A DNA stretch of 64,000 nucleotides from positions 1 to 64,000 of the forward strand of contig CAUYUJ010013836.1 of assembly GCA_963575745.1 (NCBI GenBank). Reading direction: 5' to 3'. Shown here in pieces: positions 54,201 to 64,000 of this stretch (its first letter is position 1; each line of letters opens with the position of its first letter). The notes beneath the pieces were generated by a model. It searched no databases. It had not been told where the DNA came from and saw nothing but the letters and a program-made list of their open reading frames with translations. This stretch comes from Prorocentrum cordatum. Taxonomy: Eukaryota; Sar; Dinophyceae; Prorocentrales; Prorocentraceae. The position numbers and the translations under genes are program-made.

Positions 54201-54799
54201 ATTATTGTTGTTGTTGCTGCTGTTTTTGTTGTTGACTTTTGGTTTCTAAAGGATAGTTATTGTTGGTTCCCCCTTCGGGCGACGTTGTTTTTTTCAATTG
54301 AAGTGCCTCGCTCGGGGCTCGCATCGTGTTTTTTAGAAGGGAAAGCCACGGGTCACCAAGCTGGGCCCCTGGCCCCGAGTTACAACAGCAACGCTCCCGC
54401 CTGATGTGTCCTCACAATCTATTCCAAAATCGCGTTCTCGCGCGGGATTTCCTCACAATGTCTGCAGGAATCTCGCTCTCGTGTGGGACTTCCTCGCAAT
54501 TTATTTGGACGCCGTGTCCTCGACACTCAGCTCACGATTTACTCGGGATTCACGATATCGCTCGAGACTTTCTCGCGATTCATTCAGTACACTTCAGCAA
54601 AACGCCTTCCCGACCTGGCCGCTTGGGCCCGCCATCCCGACAAGCGCGTTAGGGTCACCCCGCCCGATGGGCCCGTCTGGTTTTGCGACGTGTTTCTGTT
54701 CCTAGCCCCCCTCCTGCTAATTCCGTGCTCCATCCTTCTCCCTTCCCCTTCCATCCGTCCCAGTTCTCTCTTCCCCAGTTTCAGGGGCAGCACCAATTA

Positions 54800-54930
54800 C
54801 GCGCGGCAGGTAAGGAAGATATGCCCAAAGGAGGGTACGATCGAAGACGAAGAGGGGGGGTACCGACGGTATGGGATATACGTGTTGGATGGCACGCAGG
54901 CGGGTAAGAGCGAACAGTCTTAATATTATC
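54800..54930 (+). repeat. Conserved core, copy 5
   Basis: Begins ACGCGCGGCAGGTAAGGAAG, contains GGTACGATCGAAGACGAAGA and ends GAGCGAACAGTCTTAATA, then TTG/CTG repeats. Confidence 0.7.
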
Positions 54931-55157
54931 ATTGTTGTTGTTGCTGCTGCTGCTGTTGCTGTTTTTGTGGTTGTTGTCGTCGCTGCTGTTTTGTACAGCC
55001 ACTCCCATCTCCTACGTGGAAGGGGAAGTGCCACTGCCCACGGATAATGTTTGCGAGAGCCAGAAGTCGTTCACTTCGCACGGTCTTTTCAAGCATCTAT
55101 GCGCTGGCTCCCTGCGCAACACCTCCCAGCCACAGTGCGCAGCTCGAGCAGGGTTGA

Positions 55158-55337
55158 CGTACCCTCTGCCCGAGGAGGAGGCCGCCGCCAGCCAGGCGCG
55201 GCCGCAGCGACAGCCGCAGGAGGCAGTCGCCCCCGCCGCGCCGGACGTCGTCGCGCCGTCGGTCGCCGCCGCCGCGCGACAGGCCCTGCGGGCGGGTGAA
55301 AACTGAGCCCCCGCGTCTGATCCTGGGATCTCGGTGA
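55158..55337 (+). CDS. RS-domain-like segment, possible exon
   Basis: One frame reads RRRPPPARRGRSDSRRRQSP, then RTSSRRRSPPPRDR, and stops at 55335. This has the Arg-Ser and Ser-Pro pattern of SR splicing-factor tails. The frame is closed just upstream at 55155, and the acceptor is not clear. A second frame over the same bases is also open. It resembles the better-supported exon at 58243-58396 and may be a duplicate or an alternative terminal exon. Confidence 0.35.
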   Translation, partial: RTLCPRRRPPPARRGRSDSRRRQSPPPRRTSSRRRSPPPRDRPCGRVKTEPPRLILGSR

Positions 55338-55559
55338 GCATCGAGGAGCGGAAAGCGGCACACAGTAAGCACAAACTTTCGGAGAGCTGTGCGGATTTCT
55401 TGGGTCGGCGCTGGACTCCAGTCCCCGACGCGTCTGGGTGGCGCCCCGAGCATCGCCCCCAGCGCGCAGAGCGCGCCAGGGGAGTGATGTGTGGTGGCTG
55501 TATTTCTTTCGAATGCGAGGTTCACGATCGAGCTTTTAGGGTTTACGCCCAAACCTTCC

Positions 55560-56030
55560 CCGCAACAACATTAACGCTCCGGGTTCCACGCTTTTCACTC
55601 TGAACCGGTGCTCTTGCTCGCCGCAAGCAGCGTTCCCGCTAGATTTTTTCCGTTTTTACCCGGAAGTGGCACTCTCGCTTCGGCGCCGCAAACTGGCTCT
55701 ACAATAATAAGTCTCCTGATCTTGCGCCCTGGCTCTTGCTCGCAGCCGAAACTTGGGCCTCCAACAAAACCAGCGCTCCCGTTCAATACTTCCTATTCAT
55801 CACTCAGGAGTGACGCTCCGGCTCGCGCTCGAGAACTCCCTACGTTTTGCGTAGGATAAACGCTCCTGCTCGCCACCGAAAGCCAACCCTCCAACAAAAC
55901 CTGCGCTTTCGCTCGATGTTATCTGGCTTGTCACTCAGGGGAGGCGCTCTCGCCTCGGCGATGCAAGCCGCCCCGAAACAACAACGAGTCCGCTAGATTT
56001 TTCTTAGTTTTTTGTTCAGGAGTTGGGCCC
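55560..56030. repeat. Tail repeats, diverged
   Basis: Further units with CTCTCGCTTCGGCGCCGCAA and CCAACAAAACCAGCGCTCCC. Confidence 0.55.
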
Positions 56031-56039
56031 TTGTCTCGG

Positions 56040-57070
56040 CATCGCCACTGGAGGGCTTCTGAGCGGCCCCAGGAGGGCCCGAAAATATCAGCAGGTGTGT
56101 ATGAATGCCCACGCTCCAAGTGTCCCTTCGGACGGCCCAAGAGGCCCCGCATACAGCCAAAGAGGGCGCTAAGGCGGCCCGAGGAGCCCCCGAATAATTT
56201 TAATACGCGCAGCCCAGGAAGGCCCCAGAGGCTCCCAAGTTTTCAAACGTCTTCCAAGATGCCCTTGGACAGGCCTAGACGAGACGGTCCCACCAGCCCC
56301 CAGGGAAGCCCCGAGAGATGCCAAGGGCCTCCACATCTTCCATTTCTGCTTGTGCTCCTGCCCCCCCTTCTTTTCTTGGAACATGCACTGATTGTATGTT
56401 TCCCAATGCGATTCCCACCCAAGACATCGATTTGAATGGCGCGGGTTCGCCTCAGTGTGGTCCTCCCCTTCACCGCTCCCTGAATCTGCACTGATCCAGT
56501 TCATGTGTTGTTCGATCTGATGGTCGTGTTGACTCCACCTCCTTGGTCGGGAGATCTGGGTCAGAGAACATCGACCCCCGATGCACTTCACAACTCCCCA
56601 TGAAGCGAGAGCTATCATGATGGATGCATTTTTCATGTTGAGCTCCGAACATGTTGGTAAACTAGTTGGTGTTGGCGAGCCACATGCAGTGTATTATTTC
56701 GATTTGCGGCGGCCGCAGGGGCTCTTGGGCGCGTTCTGCGGCGCGCCGACGTGCGCGATGCCCCCGATTCTCCGAAGAGCCCCCATTTGTCAACCTGCCG
56801 GCTTGGGTGGACCTGTTAGGGTAGGGGCCCTTCCTCGCAGCCGAAGGCCAGGAGAGGGCTCGAAAACCCTGGCACGCGCTGACGACTGGACCGTCCTCGC
56901 ACGGCTCAGGAGCCCATTCAGTCGGCAAAACTATGCTGGAGTGGTTGTGTAGTGTCCTTGGGCCAATGCCGCAAACGCGCCTGCGTTGTGAACCAGAGAC
57001 CTCTTGGACTCTTGGGAGCCTCTCAGGGGGTCTCTTGAGGACCTCTTGAGGCTTCTTGGGGAACTCTGTG
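56040..57070. other. CCAAGAGGCC-type repeats and non-coding sequence
   Basis: 56040-56340 carries the reverse form of the GGCCTCTTGGGG family, and 57000-57060 the forward form. Between them no gene can be supported. The frame at 56581-56700 is discussed under rejected items. Confidence 0.5.
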
Positions 57071-58242
57071 AGGGTCATGGAATTTTCTTCTGCGGAAGAG
57101 TTCCTGGGTCCCTTGGCCCGACGGTTCCTCTGAGGCTGGAGTCGCCGAGCAACCAAAAAAGATTGTTCAACAATCGCGGCCTCGTGGAGGCTCACTTGGC
57201 GAACCCCAGGAGCGCCTGTGAGCCCAGGAATTCCGGGAGATCGGGGGTCCGGGCCCGTTCCTTTTACCACTCGCAGCTGGATAAGCTTTGGGGAACTCTG
57301 GCACGGCGGCGTATTCGAAAGGGAGGCGTTCTGGGGCCATCATGCCCGCTGTATTCGTTTTATTCGGAGGTTGAGAGTGGGGAGGGGGAGGGAGCAGGGA
57401 TCAGCGAATAACAGTTAGTACGGGTCCCCGGCTGTGCGATCACCAGGGGGACCAGGGGTGAACCCTCCTGCCTGCTGGGGCCCCATGATTTGTTGTTGTC
57501 GCGGACCGACACCAGAGGCGCTGGCGGAAGCCCGCGGAGATGAAGCAGCGCCGCCCCGGGTCTCAGGCCCCGGCGACGTGCTTTTCGCCGCGGCGTGGGT
57601 CTCTGGAGGTCTCGACCCTCTTCACGGGGCCAGCTCCTCATCCCGAGCCTTCTCTGTGTTTTTGACGGTTCCGCGGCCTGGCAGGGGCCCCCGCCGCGAT
57701 TTTTTCACGACGCGAGGGGGTCTGGGAAGGCAGACGACTCGGGCTCTGCGCCGCGCCTCCTTTCGTTCGAAGTCGATCCCTGGATCCCTCCTTGGATCCA
57801 CCCTGACTGGCTTTTCGCACTGCCTCCCGGCCGTGGCTGGGAGAATTGCCGGACACGTCCAGCACGTCGCGAACACGAAGTCGACGTCGCCCCAGCGCGG
57901 CACACCACCCCGTCTTGAGGCCACCAGTTCAAACTTTCGTTCCGGCTTCATTTTTGATGGTCTAGGGCCCTGGAGGCCGAAGTCGGGGGAAAACCGCTGG
58001 GACCAAAAAAAACACCATGTCGGAGGTAGCCCTCTCGTCTTCGCCTCCTACACATACTTCTACTGTATGTGCGTCGGCCTCGACAGGGCGACGCCCACGC
58101 TCGGAAATCTGATAGTATGAGCTCCGTACACAGAGTTTCTGTCATTGATGTTCGGATCGGACGTGCGTCCCCGACAGAAGCACACAGCACTGCTATGCTC
58201 TCATGCCTCCCATCTCCCTCTGCTGTGCCTCCCTCTGCTCAG
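57071..58242. other. No gene recognised; probably intron
   Basis: Long mixed open frames without protein character. It ends in a C/T-rich tract and CTGCTCAG, a good splice acceptor for the exon at 58243. Confidence 0.45.
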
Positions 58243-58396
58243 GTCGCCTGCGCCGCGCGACCGGTCGCCTCCGCCGAGGGGCCGCTCGCGCTCGCCGCCG
58301 CCCAGGGGCCGGTCGCCGCCGCCGCGCGACCAGTCACCGCCGCGCGGCAGAGGCCGCTCGCGCTCAAGGCGGCGGGGGGAAATCAATATTTGGTGA
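58243..58396 (+). CDS. Terminal exon of an SR-type (RS-domain) protein
   Basis: Preceded by a 40-base C/T-rich tract and CTGCTCAG. The exon reads RSPAPRDRSPPPRGRSRSP, then PPRGRSPPPRDQ and RGRGRSRSRRRGEINIW, with TGA at 58394. Such alternating Arg-Ser-Pro tails are typical of SR splicing regulators in the nucleus, where they are phosphorylated and bring splicing proteins together. No RNA-recognition motif exon was found upstream in the window, so only the tail is visible. The exon begins one base into a codon. The opposite strand is also open but gives a less typical sequence. Confidence 0.5.
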
Positions 58397-58810
58397 ATCA
58401 TGTCTGTAGTCGATCGTTGTTGTGTGACCGCTCTGCTGAGTCGCGTCTAAGCCTCCTTCGCTCGCGGACTTGGAGGTTTTAAGGCTCCGTCGGTCTACCT
58501 GCCTCTCTGGGGAGAAAATTCGGTAGTCGATCTCTTGTTCGAGCTCCTCTATCACCGCTCCTCTCATTCTCTTCCTCCCGCTTCTCCCTCCCCTCATGTA
58601 CCCTCCAGGAGGGACCCCATTGCGAAACCGGACGGGCACCGCAGAACCGAATTCGTTCTCGACGCCGAGGTCAGATTTCGTCTCTCTGGTTTTAACCTCC
58701 ACGATGGGTGTCGCTTTCGCCTCGCCCGTCTCTTCCCTCTCCTTTTCCTCGCACTTCCCTTGCCCGTCGACCTATCCCCTTCCCTCCCTTTTCCTCCCTC
58801 CGCTCGTTTT
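58397..58810. other. No gene recognised
   Basis: C/T-rich with short frames. Confidence 0.5.
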
Positions 58811-59006
58811 CGGCGGCGAGCCCGCTGGGGAAGTGAGAAGGGGTGGGCCTTCTCAGAAGGCTCGGAAGCCCTCCAGCCTTCGAGAAGTTTTCTAAGCCTT
58901 CGCCGAAGACGCATAACATTTTTCAGAAGGCGCGAGGGCTTCCGAGAAGCCCCGCCGCCTTTGAGAGGGCCTTCTCCGTCTCACCTCTCCCCCTCGCTCG
59001 CCGCCG
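58811..59006. mobile_element. MITE-like palindromic element, copy 3
   Basis: 196 bp with inverted ends CGGCGGCGAG and CTCGCCGCCG and GGCCTTCTCAGAAGGCTCGG inside. Closely matches 39509-39729. Confidence 0.6.
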
Positions 59007-59239
59007 AACTTTGGCCCGTCCCTTTCCTCTCCCTCTCATCACTCCTCCTCCCTCCCCATATTCTATCCCCCCTGCCCCCTCGGGGGGCTCTCCCCTTCGC
59101 TCGGCGGAGGGGCAATGGGTCTCAAGCGGGCAGGTCACCGCCCGCGAACGAGCCGAAAGGACCTCCCACGAAGTACGGGGGCGTGCAGATCGGCAACCCT
59201 GAGGATCCTGTGGCGTTGAGCAGCAGGGAGACAACGGGG
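59007..59239. other. No gene recognised
   Basis: GC-rich sequence between the MITE-like element and a GAT run. Confidence 0.5.
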
Positions 59240-59382
59240 ATGATGATGATGAGGAGGTGCATGCTGCTGCTGCTGATGATGATTATGATGATGAGAATGA
59301 CGATGATGATGATGTTGATGATGATGATGATGATGATGATGGTGGTGTTGGTGGTGGTGGTGGTGATGATGATGATGATGAC

Positions 59383-59450
<68 letters not shown>

Positions 59451-59560
59451 CAATGATGATAATGACGATGATGAGGATGAGGATGAGGATGAGGATGAGG
59501 ATGATGATGAGGAGGAGGATGAGGAGGAGGAGGACGAGGAGAAGGCCAATGGTGATGAGT
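59240..59560. repeat. GAT trinucleotide run
   Basis: About 300 bases of GAT with GGT and GAG variants. Confidence 0.95.
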
Positions 59561-60169
59561 ATGTGGGGAGACATGCTGGCTAGGGTGAGGATATGCAAAT
59601 CCGGACGAGGATGAAGGAGCCAGATGATGACGGTGATGAGTAGTATGAGGATGAGAAAAGGGTGGGGATCATCTGAATTGGGAGGCCGATTTACATTTGG
59701 AGACACGGGAAGGTCGATAATGAGGATGAGAAAGATGTTGGCGGAAATCGATACTGGAGAGTTTGAGGAACAGGAGGAGTAAGACGGCTATTACAAGAAG
59801 TGATGAGGAGGAGGCAGTAGAGGCGCTTGGGCAGGACTACCAGGAAATTCGGTGGAAGGACGATGGGTGGGAGGCAGGAGGGAGGGAGGGCGGGAGGGTG
59901 AAGGAGGCAAACGCAGAGGATCTATGAGTCATTGAAGGAAGGAGTAAAATAGCAAGGAAGACATCGAATATTGTAGAAGACTTCGGCCCCTACTTCTTCT
60001 AGTGCTGCTGTTTGTCATTCCCTTCTTCCCCCTCATATCCCTACTAGTCTCCCATGCTCTGTTCCTCATCCTCTCTTCATCCATATGCTCACCCCCGCGA
60101 CAAAGCGCCCTGGCCTCCTTCCCAAATTGGCCACCCCCGCCGACATTGGAAATTCGGCGGGGACGATCG
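59561..60169. other. No gene recognised
   Basis: GA-rich, GATGAG-type sequence grading into unstructured DNA. Confidence 0.5.
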
Positions 60170-60335
60170 AAGACTTGTAACGGATCCTGGGTCTCCCGAT
60201 CTTCGTCCTCGATGCTCGATACGCGATGCTCGATCCTCGCTCCTCGATCCTCCATGGTCGATCCGCGATGCTGGAGGTTCGGTCCCCGCTCCGTGACATT
60301 TGATCTTCGATGCTCGATTCTCGATCTTCGCTACG
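60170..60335. repeat. CGATCCTCGATGCTCGAT minisatellite
   Basis: Short units of about 9 bases (CGATGCTCG, CGATCCTCG). Confidence 0.75.
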
Positions 60336-60756
60336 TGACCGGATGGTCCCAAGATGGCCCGGTGATCCACAAAGACGATCTTATCATGACCATATGACCC
60401 CAAACTGTTCCCAGTGTAACTTCAATATGGCATCAAGATGAGCCCCGATAGCTCAAGATGACCCCATCTGATCCCAATGCGACTCACTGGGATGGCCTTC
60501 ATGGGCCAAGTTGGGTCCGAGGTGGACCCACGGCTTCAGTGTGATGCTCCCGCAATATCCCCATGCCCCCTGGACGAATCCATGGCCACCATACAACCCC
60601 AAGACGACCCCGTGATCTCAACAAAAGATGGCACCATGACTCCACGATGCCTCTAGACGTCCTGATACCTCGAACATGATCTCAAGGCGATTCGAATATT
60701 GCTCCAAGGTGACTCCATGGACCAACACGCTCCGAACATGACCCCATAGTCACGAT
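60336..60756. repeat. AAGATGACCCCA-type diverged repeats
   Basis: Loose repetition of CAAGATGACCCC, CATGACCCC and TGATCCCAA. No coding content. Confidence 0.5.
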
Positions 60757-62451
60757 GTGACCTCGCAGCGATTCGACATGCCCGAAATTCTCTTGTTGCC
60801 CCGAGTCAATCCTCCGCTGCTGCGCGAGGCCTGTTGCCATTTGGGCTCAGGTGCTCGGCCGATTTTGAACAACGCTTGGGCGCAGATGCTGGCCCTGCGG
60901 CCGTGCGCCCTCGACGCCGCGCGGCGGCGGGTCGGCAAGGTGCTGTATGGCTGTGGACTCCTGGGCTCACGCCTGGCGCTGCTTGCGAGCGAGCTCGCGT
61001 TCGAGGAAACGCTCGGACAGGTGGCCGCGGCCGCGGACCTCAGTGTGGAGGAGGCCCTGGCTCCGCTGAGGGAGTTCGTCGGCCAGGTGGTGGACGAGGA
61101 ACCGCTACAGAAACGGCTGCGGGAGCTCCGCGGCCGCCCCGAGCCGTCTATTCTGGAGGGCGCCGTGGCGCGCCTCTTGGCCGTGTGCGTTCGGGGGTGG
61201 CGTGAGGCCGTTCCGCCGCCTGGGACCTGCGCGCTGGCGGGAATCTGCTTCGCCGCCGAAAAGAGTCGCGGCGAGAGGGAGGCCCGAGAGTGGGCTCACC
61301 GGAAACCTCGTCAGTTCCATCTGTTCAGCAAAATGGAGGCGCCCTCGCTCCTGCATGGGCCCGGGCCGGCAGGCGATGGGTGGCATCGCGGGCCGCGAGC
61401 GCCCCAAAACAGTGTGGTCGTATGTGGCGACACGACCCGCCGAAGGCTTCTGCGCTTGCGCAGAATCCCGTAGCCGAAAGCGGTCGTAGACTTCACCGAC
61501 TACGTGCACGCCGGGGCTTCCGAACCCTGTGGGCCGACGCTGCCCCACCAGGCTCTTCGCGCCGTAGCCTGGACCGAACGTGCGGCGGGCTTCGGCCCGA
61601 AGGCTAGGCTCTCCGTTCGGCTGGAGGTCCAACAGGTCGTCGCGAACACGGATATGCTCCTCGGTCTTGGTAGGGGTCCGACGATGAGGGCGGCCCGATT
61701 CACCAGTGCGGTCAACGGGGCCCTGGAGCAGTTGGTCGCGGACGAGGGCCTCGCGAAGTACCTTCGCGGTGTGTCGTGGCGTCGCCTCGGCAAGGTCTGG
61801 CCAGTGCTGCGCTACGACGACATGGCTGACTCCCACCTGGGCGTCTCGCCTTCGTGGGCGGCGGTCTTGCGGCCCTGCTGGCACGTGCGAATACCAACGG
61901 TTCATGGCGCAGGATGCTGGAGCTGCCGCTGGTGGTGCCCCGCGAATGCTCCACGCGAGGCCCGTCGTGGATAGAACGGGCTTCCGCCTGTGGCAGGTGA
62001 TCGCGGACTTCGAGACGCACTCCTTATTGCTGCGGTGCGACGACGCCCGCCGTGAGGTGGTCCGCAAGCCCGCCGAATGCGCCGAGGCGGCGGCGGGCCA
62101 GGGAGTGTTCCGGAGGATGCTGGCGCTGGCCGTGGCCGGCGAGATCGCAGAGCCCTCCTCCACAGGGAGGTCGTGGGCATCTGGGCGGACCACCCGGAGC
62201 GAGCGACGATCCCTTCGTCCTTGGCAGTGGTGGGGGCCCCGAAGAGCGAGCGCGACTTCCTGGGCAAGTGGTCGCCAGAAGGCGCGGGCGCCTGCGCGAG
62301 GACGTGCGGCGCCGTCGTCTCTAGGCTCCAGCGGCAGTTTGCAGTGGTGCTGCGCTCGGGCAAGGCCTTCGTGGAGCTGGGCGAGTCTGGCGGACAGGCT
62401 GGTGTCGAGGAACTTCGTTGAGCGTGTGGCGACGGACGTAGTGGCGAATAG
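60757..62451 (+). pseudogene. Decayed tyrosine-recombinase gene
   Basis: Broken + strand pieces form one protein in order. Frame 1 covers 60757-61920 with a TAG at 61471 (ending with LGKVWPVLRYDDMADSHLG, which carries the first catalytic Arg). Frames 3 and 2 follow (PLVVPREC, GFRLWQVIADFETHS). Frame 1 returns from about 62150 (WADHPERATIPSSLAVVG and RDFLGKWSPEG). HPER fits the His-x-x-Arg box. The residue where the nucleophile Tyr is expected, as I remember the family, is Cys in ACART. With a stop, at least two frameshifts and a lost nucleophile it cannot work. The 562-codon minus-strand frame is its shadow. Confidence 0.55.
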
Positions 62452-64000
62452 CTGCGAGTGCCTCCACCGCGGCGCAGCTCGGGGCCGCGAGGAGATGAGG
62501 GGCCGCCGCCAGTGACGTCGCCAGCGAGGATCGTGACACCGCCAGAGGCCGCCGTTGAGGACGAAGAAGAGGCCGTTCCACCGACGGTGAGTTCTTTGCT
62601 CCCGCAGGACGGGCAGGGGTTTGAGGGCGGCCGCGACAGCGCCGTGGAGGAGCTGGAATCCGAGCTTAACTGCGACGACGGCGACTGGGGGAATATCCAG
62701 TTCGGGGACGGGGCGCGGCAGCTCCCGCCCGAGGACATGGGCCCCTGGGAGGTCGGCGAGCACGCGAAGAAGCGCGAGGTGACCAGTCTCCATTTAGATT
62801 CGGTCTACTTCGACGAGATCCCCGGTTCAGCAGAGCATGGCGTGGTCTGGCAGCGGTGCGGGTGCCGCGTCGCGGACCAGGTGGCGTTGCAGCCTCCGAG
62901 AGCGGAGGCGAGGGCTCGGAGAGCGCGTCGAGCTCCGCGAGCTCCGGACGGCCCGATCAGATTGGCTAGCAGAAACAGCCCGCTGTGGCGCCAGCTGCGG
63001 CGGGGCTCCACGCAACCATTCGGGACGGGAGCCACGCCTGCGCGCTGGCGGGGGGGCTGGGGGCAGCCCGCCGAGGAGTGCGCCGGCAGCGGCGGGGCTC
63101 CACGCGATCCATCGGGGCGGGAGACGCGCCTGCGCGCTGGCGGGGGAGTGGGGGGCGCATCCCGCTGTGGAGGGCGATGGCAGCGGCGGGGCTTCGCGCG
63201 GCCCTCCTGGGCGGGCGCCAAGTCTGCGCGCCGACTGGAGCAATGGCCTCCGCGCAGCCGGGGGCGCGACTGGAGCAGGCGACCGCCCGCGGCCTGCGCC
63301 GGGCTAGACGCTATTCCCGGTGAAGGCGCTTTTCTGGGTGAAAGCGGTATTTTCGGGGAAGGCGCTATTCCGGGTGAAGACGCTATTCCTCATGAAGACG
63401 CTATTCCCGGTGAAGACGCGGTGAAGACGCTATTCCCGGTGAAGACGCTATTCCGGGTGAAGGCGCTATTTCCGTTGAAGACGCTATTCCCGGTGAAGAC
63501 GCTATTCCGGGTGAAGACGCTATTCCGGGTGAAGACGCCGTGTGCACGTGAAAGCGGTTTTCCGGGTGAAGACGCTATTCCAGGTGAAGACGCTATTCCG
63601 GGTGGAGACGCTATTCTTCGTGAAGACATTTCTGGTGAAGACTCTATTCCCTCTGAAGACGCTTGTCCCGGTGAAGACGCTATTCCCGGTGAAGACGCTA
63701 TTCAGGGTGCAGACGCTATTCCGGGTGAAGACGCTATTCCGGGTGATGACGCTATTCCGGGTGAAGACGCTTTTCCGGGTGAAAATGCTATTACCGGTGG
63801 ACGCGCTATTCCGGGTGAAGACGCTATTCCGGGTGAAAACGGTATTCCCGGTGAAGACGCTATTCTTCTGAAGACGCTACTCCTGGTGAAGACGCTATTC
63901 CGGGTGAAAACGCTTTTCCCGGTGAAGACGCTATTCCTGGTGAAGACGCTATTCTGGGTGAAGACGCTATTCCGGGTGAAAGCGCTATTCCTGGTGAAGA
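62452..64000 (+). CDS. Open frame running through a minisatellite off the window edge
   Basis: 516 codons without a stop from 62452 to the window end; the first ATG is at 62737. The first 140 residues are acidic (EEAVPPTVSSLLPQDG, then NCDDGDWGNIQFGDG) and read like a continuation of the recombinase-type protein upstream. Then comes an Arg/Gly-rich part from GC-rich DNA, and from 63308 the hexapeptide GEDAIP in several copies, which switches to VKTLFP where the repeat phase changes. Because an 18-bp repeat keeps its frame, the long open run may be fortuitous. Confidence 0.3.
   Translation, partial: MRVPPPRRSSGPRGDEGPPPVTSPARIVTPPEAAVEDEEEAVPPTVSSLLPQDGQGFEGGRDSAVEELESELNCDDGDWGNIQFGDGARQLPPEDMGPWEVGEHAKKREVTSLHLDSVYFDEIPGSAEHGVVWQRCGCRVADQVALQPPRAEARARRARRAPRAPDGPIRLASRNSPLWRQLRRGSTQPFGTGATPARWRGGWGQPAEECAGSGGAPRDPSGRETRLRAGGGVGGASRCGGRWQRRGFARPSWAGAKSARRLEQWPPRSRGRDWSRRPPAACAGLDAIPGEGAFLGESGIFGEGAIPGEDAIPHEDAIPGEDAVKTLFPVKTLFRVKALFPLKTLFPVKTLFRVKTLFRVKTPCARESGFPGEDAIPGEDAIPGGDAILREDISGEDSIPSEDACPGEDAIPGEDAIQGADAIPGEDAIPGDDAIPGEDAFPGENAITGGRAIPGEDAIPGENGIPGEDAILLKTLLLVKTLFRVKTLFPVKTLFLVKTLFWVKTLFRVKALFLVK
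63308..64000. repeat. 18-bp minisatellite continuing beyond the window
   Basis: Units of GGTGAAGACGCTATTCC(C/G) repeat about 38 times with occasional indels and point changes. A period of 18 keeps all codons in phase. Confidence 0.95.

Noticed and set aside
56581-56700. Fragment resembling the end of an RNA-recognition motif
   Set aside because: The reading MHFTTPHEARAIMMDAFFML is suggestive next to RS-like exons, but the RNP motifs are absent and no splice sites frame it.
61105-62793. 562-codon minus-strand open frame
   Set aside because: It lies antisense to the decayed recombinase gene, whose + strand motifs are recognisable. The minus translation is Arg/Pro-rich without motifs.
63308-64000. 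CRISPR-like regular array
   Set aside because: The period is only 18 bases with no spacers, so this is a minisatellite.

Overview
The window reads as nuclear DNA of a core dinoflagellate. The evidence is a degraded dinoflagellate spliced-leader sequence upstream of a coding region, coding exons all on the + strand, GC-rich exons in introns packed with micro- and minisatellites, a tyrosine-recombinase retroelement carrying a DNA-methyltransferase-like domain, an HU-like DNA-binding protein and an RS-domain exon. I cannot name the genus. Most long open frames here are translations of low-complexity repeats or antisense shadows and are not annotated.

Left part (1-9.3 kb): minisatellites and a spliced-leader relic (1927-1948), then one spliced gene of at least five exons (2031-3867, 5030-6219, 6393-6695, 7480-about 8490, about 9069-9260). 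The first three junctions are in-frame GT-AG introns. The protein belongs to a large multi-copy dinoflagellate family of unknown function, as I remember it. 9.3-17.2 kb holds only tandem repeats and poly-purine/pyrimidine tracts. 17.2-18.1 kb holds a small spliced HU-like gene.

19-28.9 kb: four further long coding segments (19072-19893, 21995-23122, 24904-26178, 27431-28870), probably exons of one or two unrecognised genes. Introns here and in the first gene carry the 13-base motif CCGCCACCGTGCC near the 5' end and its reverse complement near the 3' end. Two of them share a 48-bp dyad-symmetric tandem array and two share another internal repeat. This is the pattern expected of introner-like elements, meaning introns made by a mobile element.

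29-43 kb is repeat-rich, with a decayed open region (30.6-31.5 kb), three copies of a MITE-like palindromic element (37.8, 39.5 and 58.8 kb) and the terminal exons of two unidentified genes (39.0-39.2 and 40.6-40.8 kb).

41.7-56 kb is a higher-order repeat (minisatellite, conserved core, trinucleotide run, degenerate tail). A nearly intact retroelement of 6,986 bp (43988-50973) sits inside it. Its termini are split direct repeats in the order A1-genes-B1-A2-B2, and both pairs look identical. It encodes a Cys-rich membrane protein, a gag-like protein, reverse transcriptase-RNase H, a tyrosine recombinase and a methyltransferase-like module. The likely logic is reverse transcription into a circle through the A/B repeats, then integration by the recombinase.

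56-64 kb: repeats, an RS-domain terminal exon, a decayed tyrosine-recombinase gene (60.8-62.5 kb), and an open frame running through an 18-bp minisatellite off the right edge.
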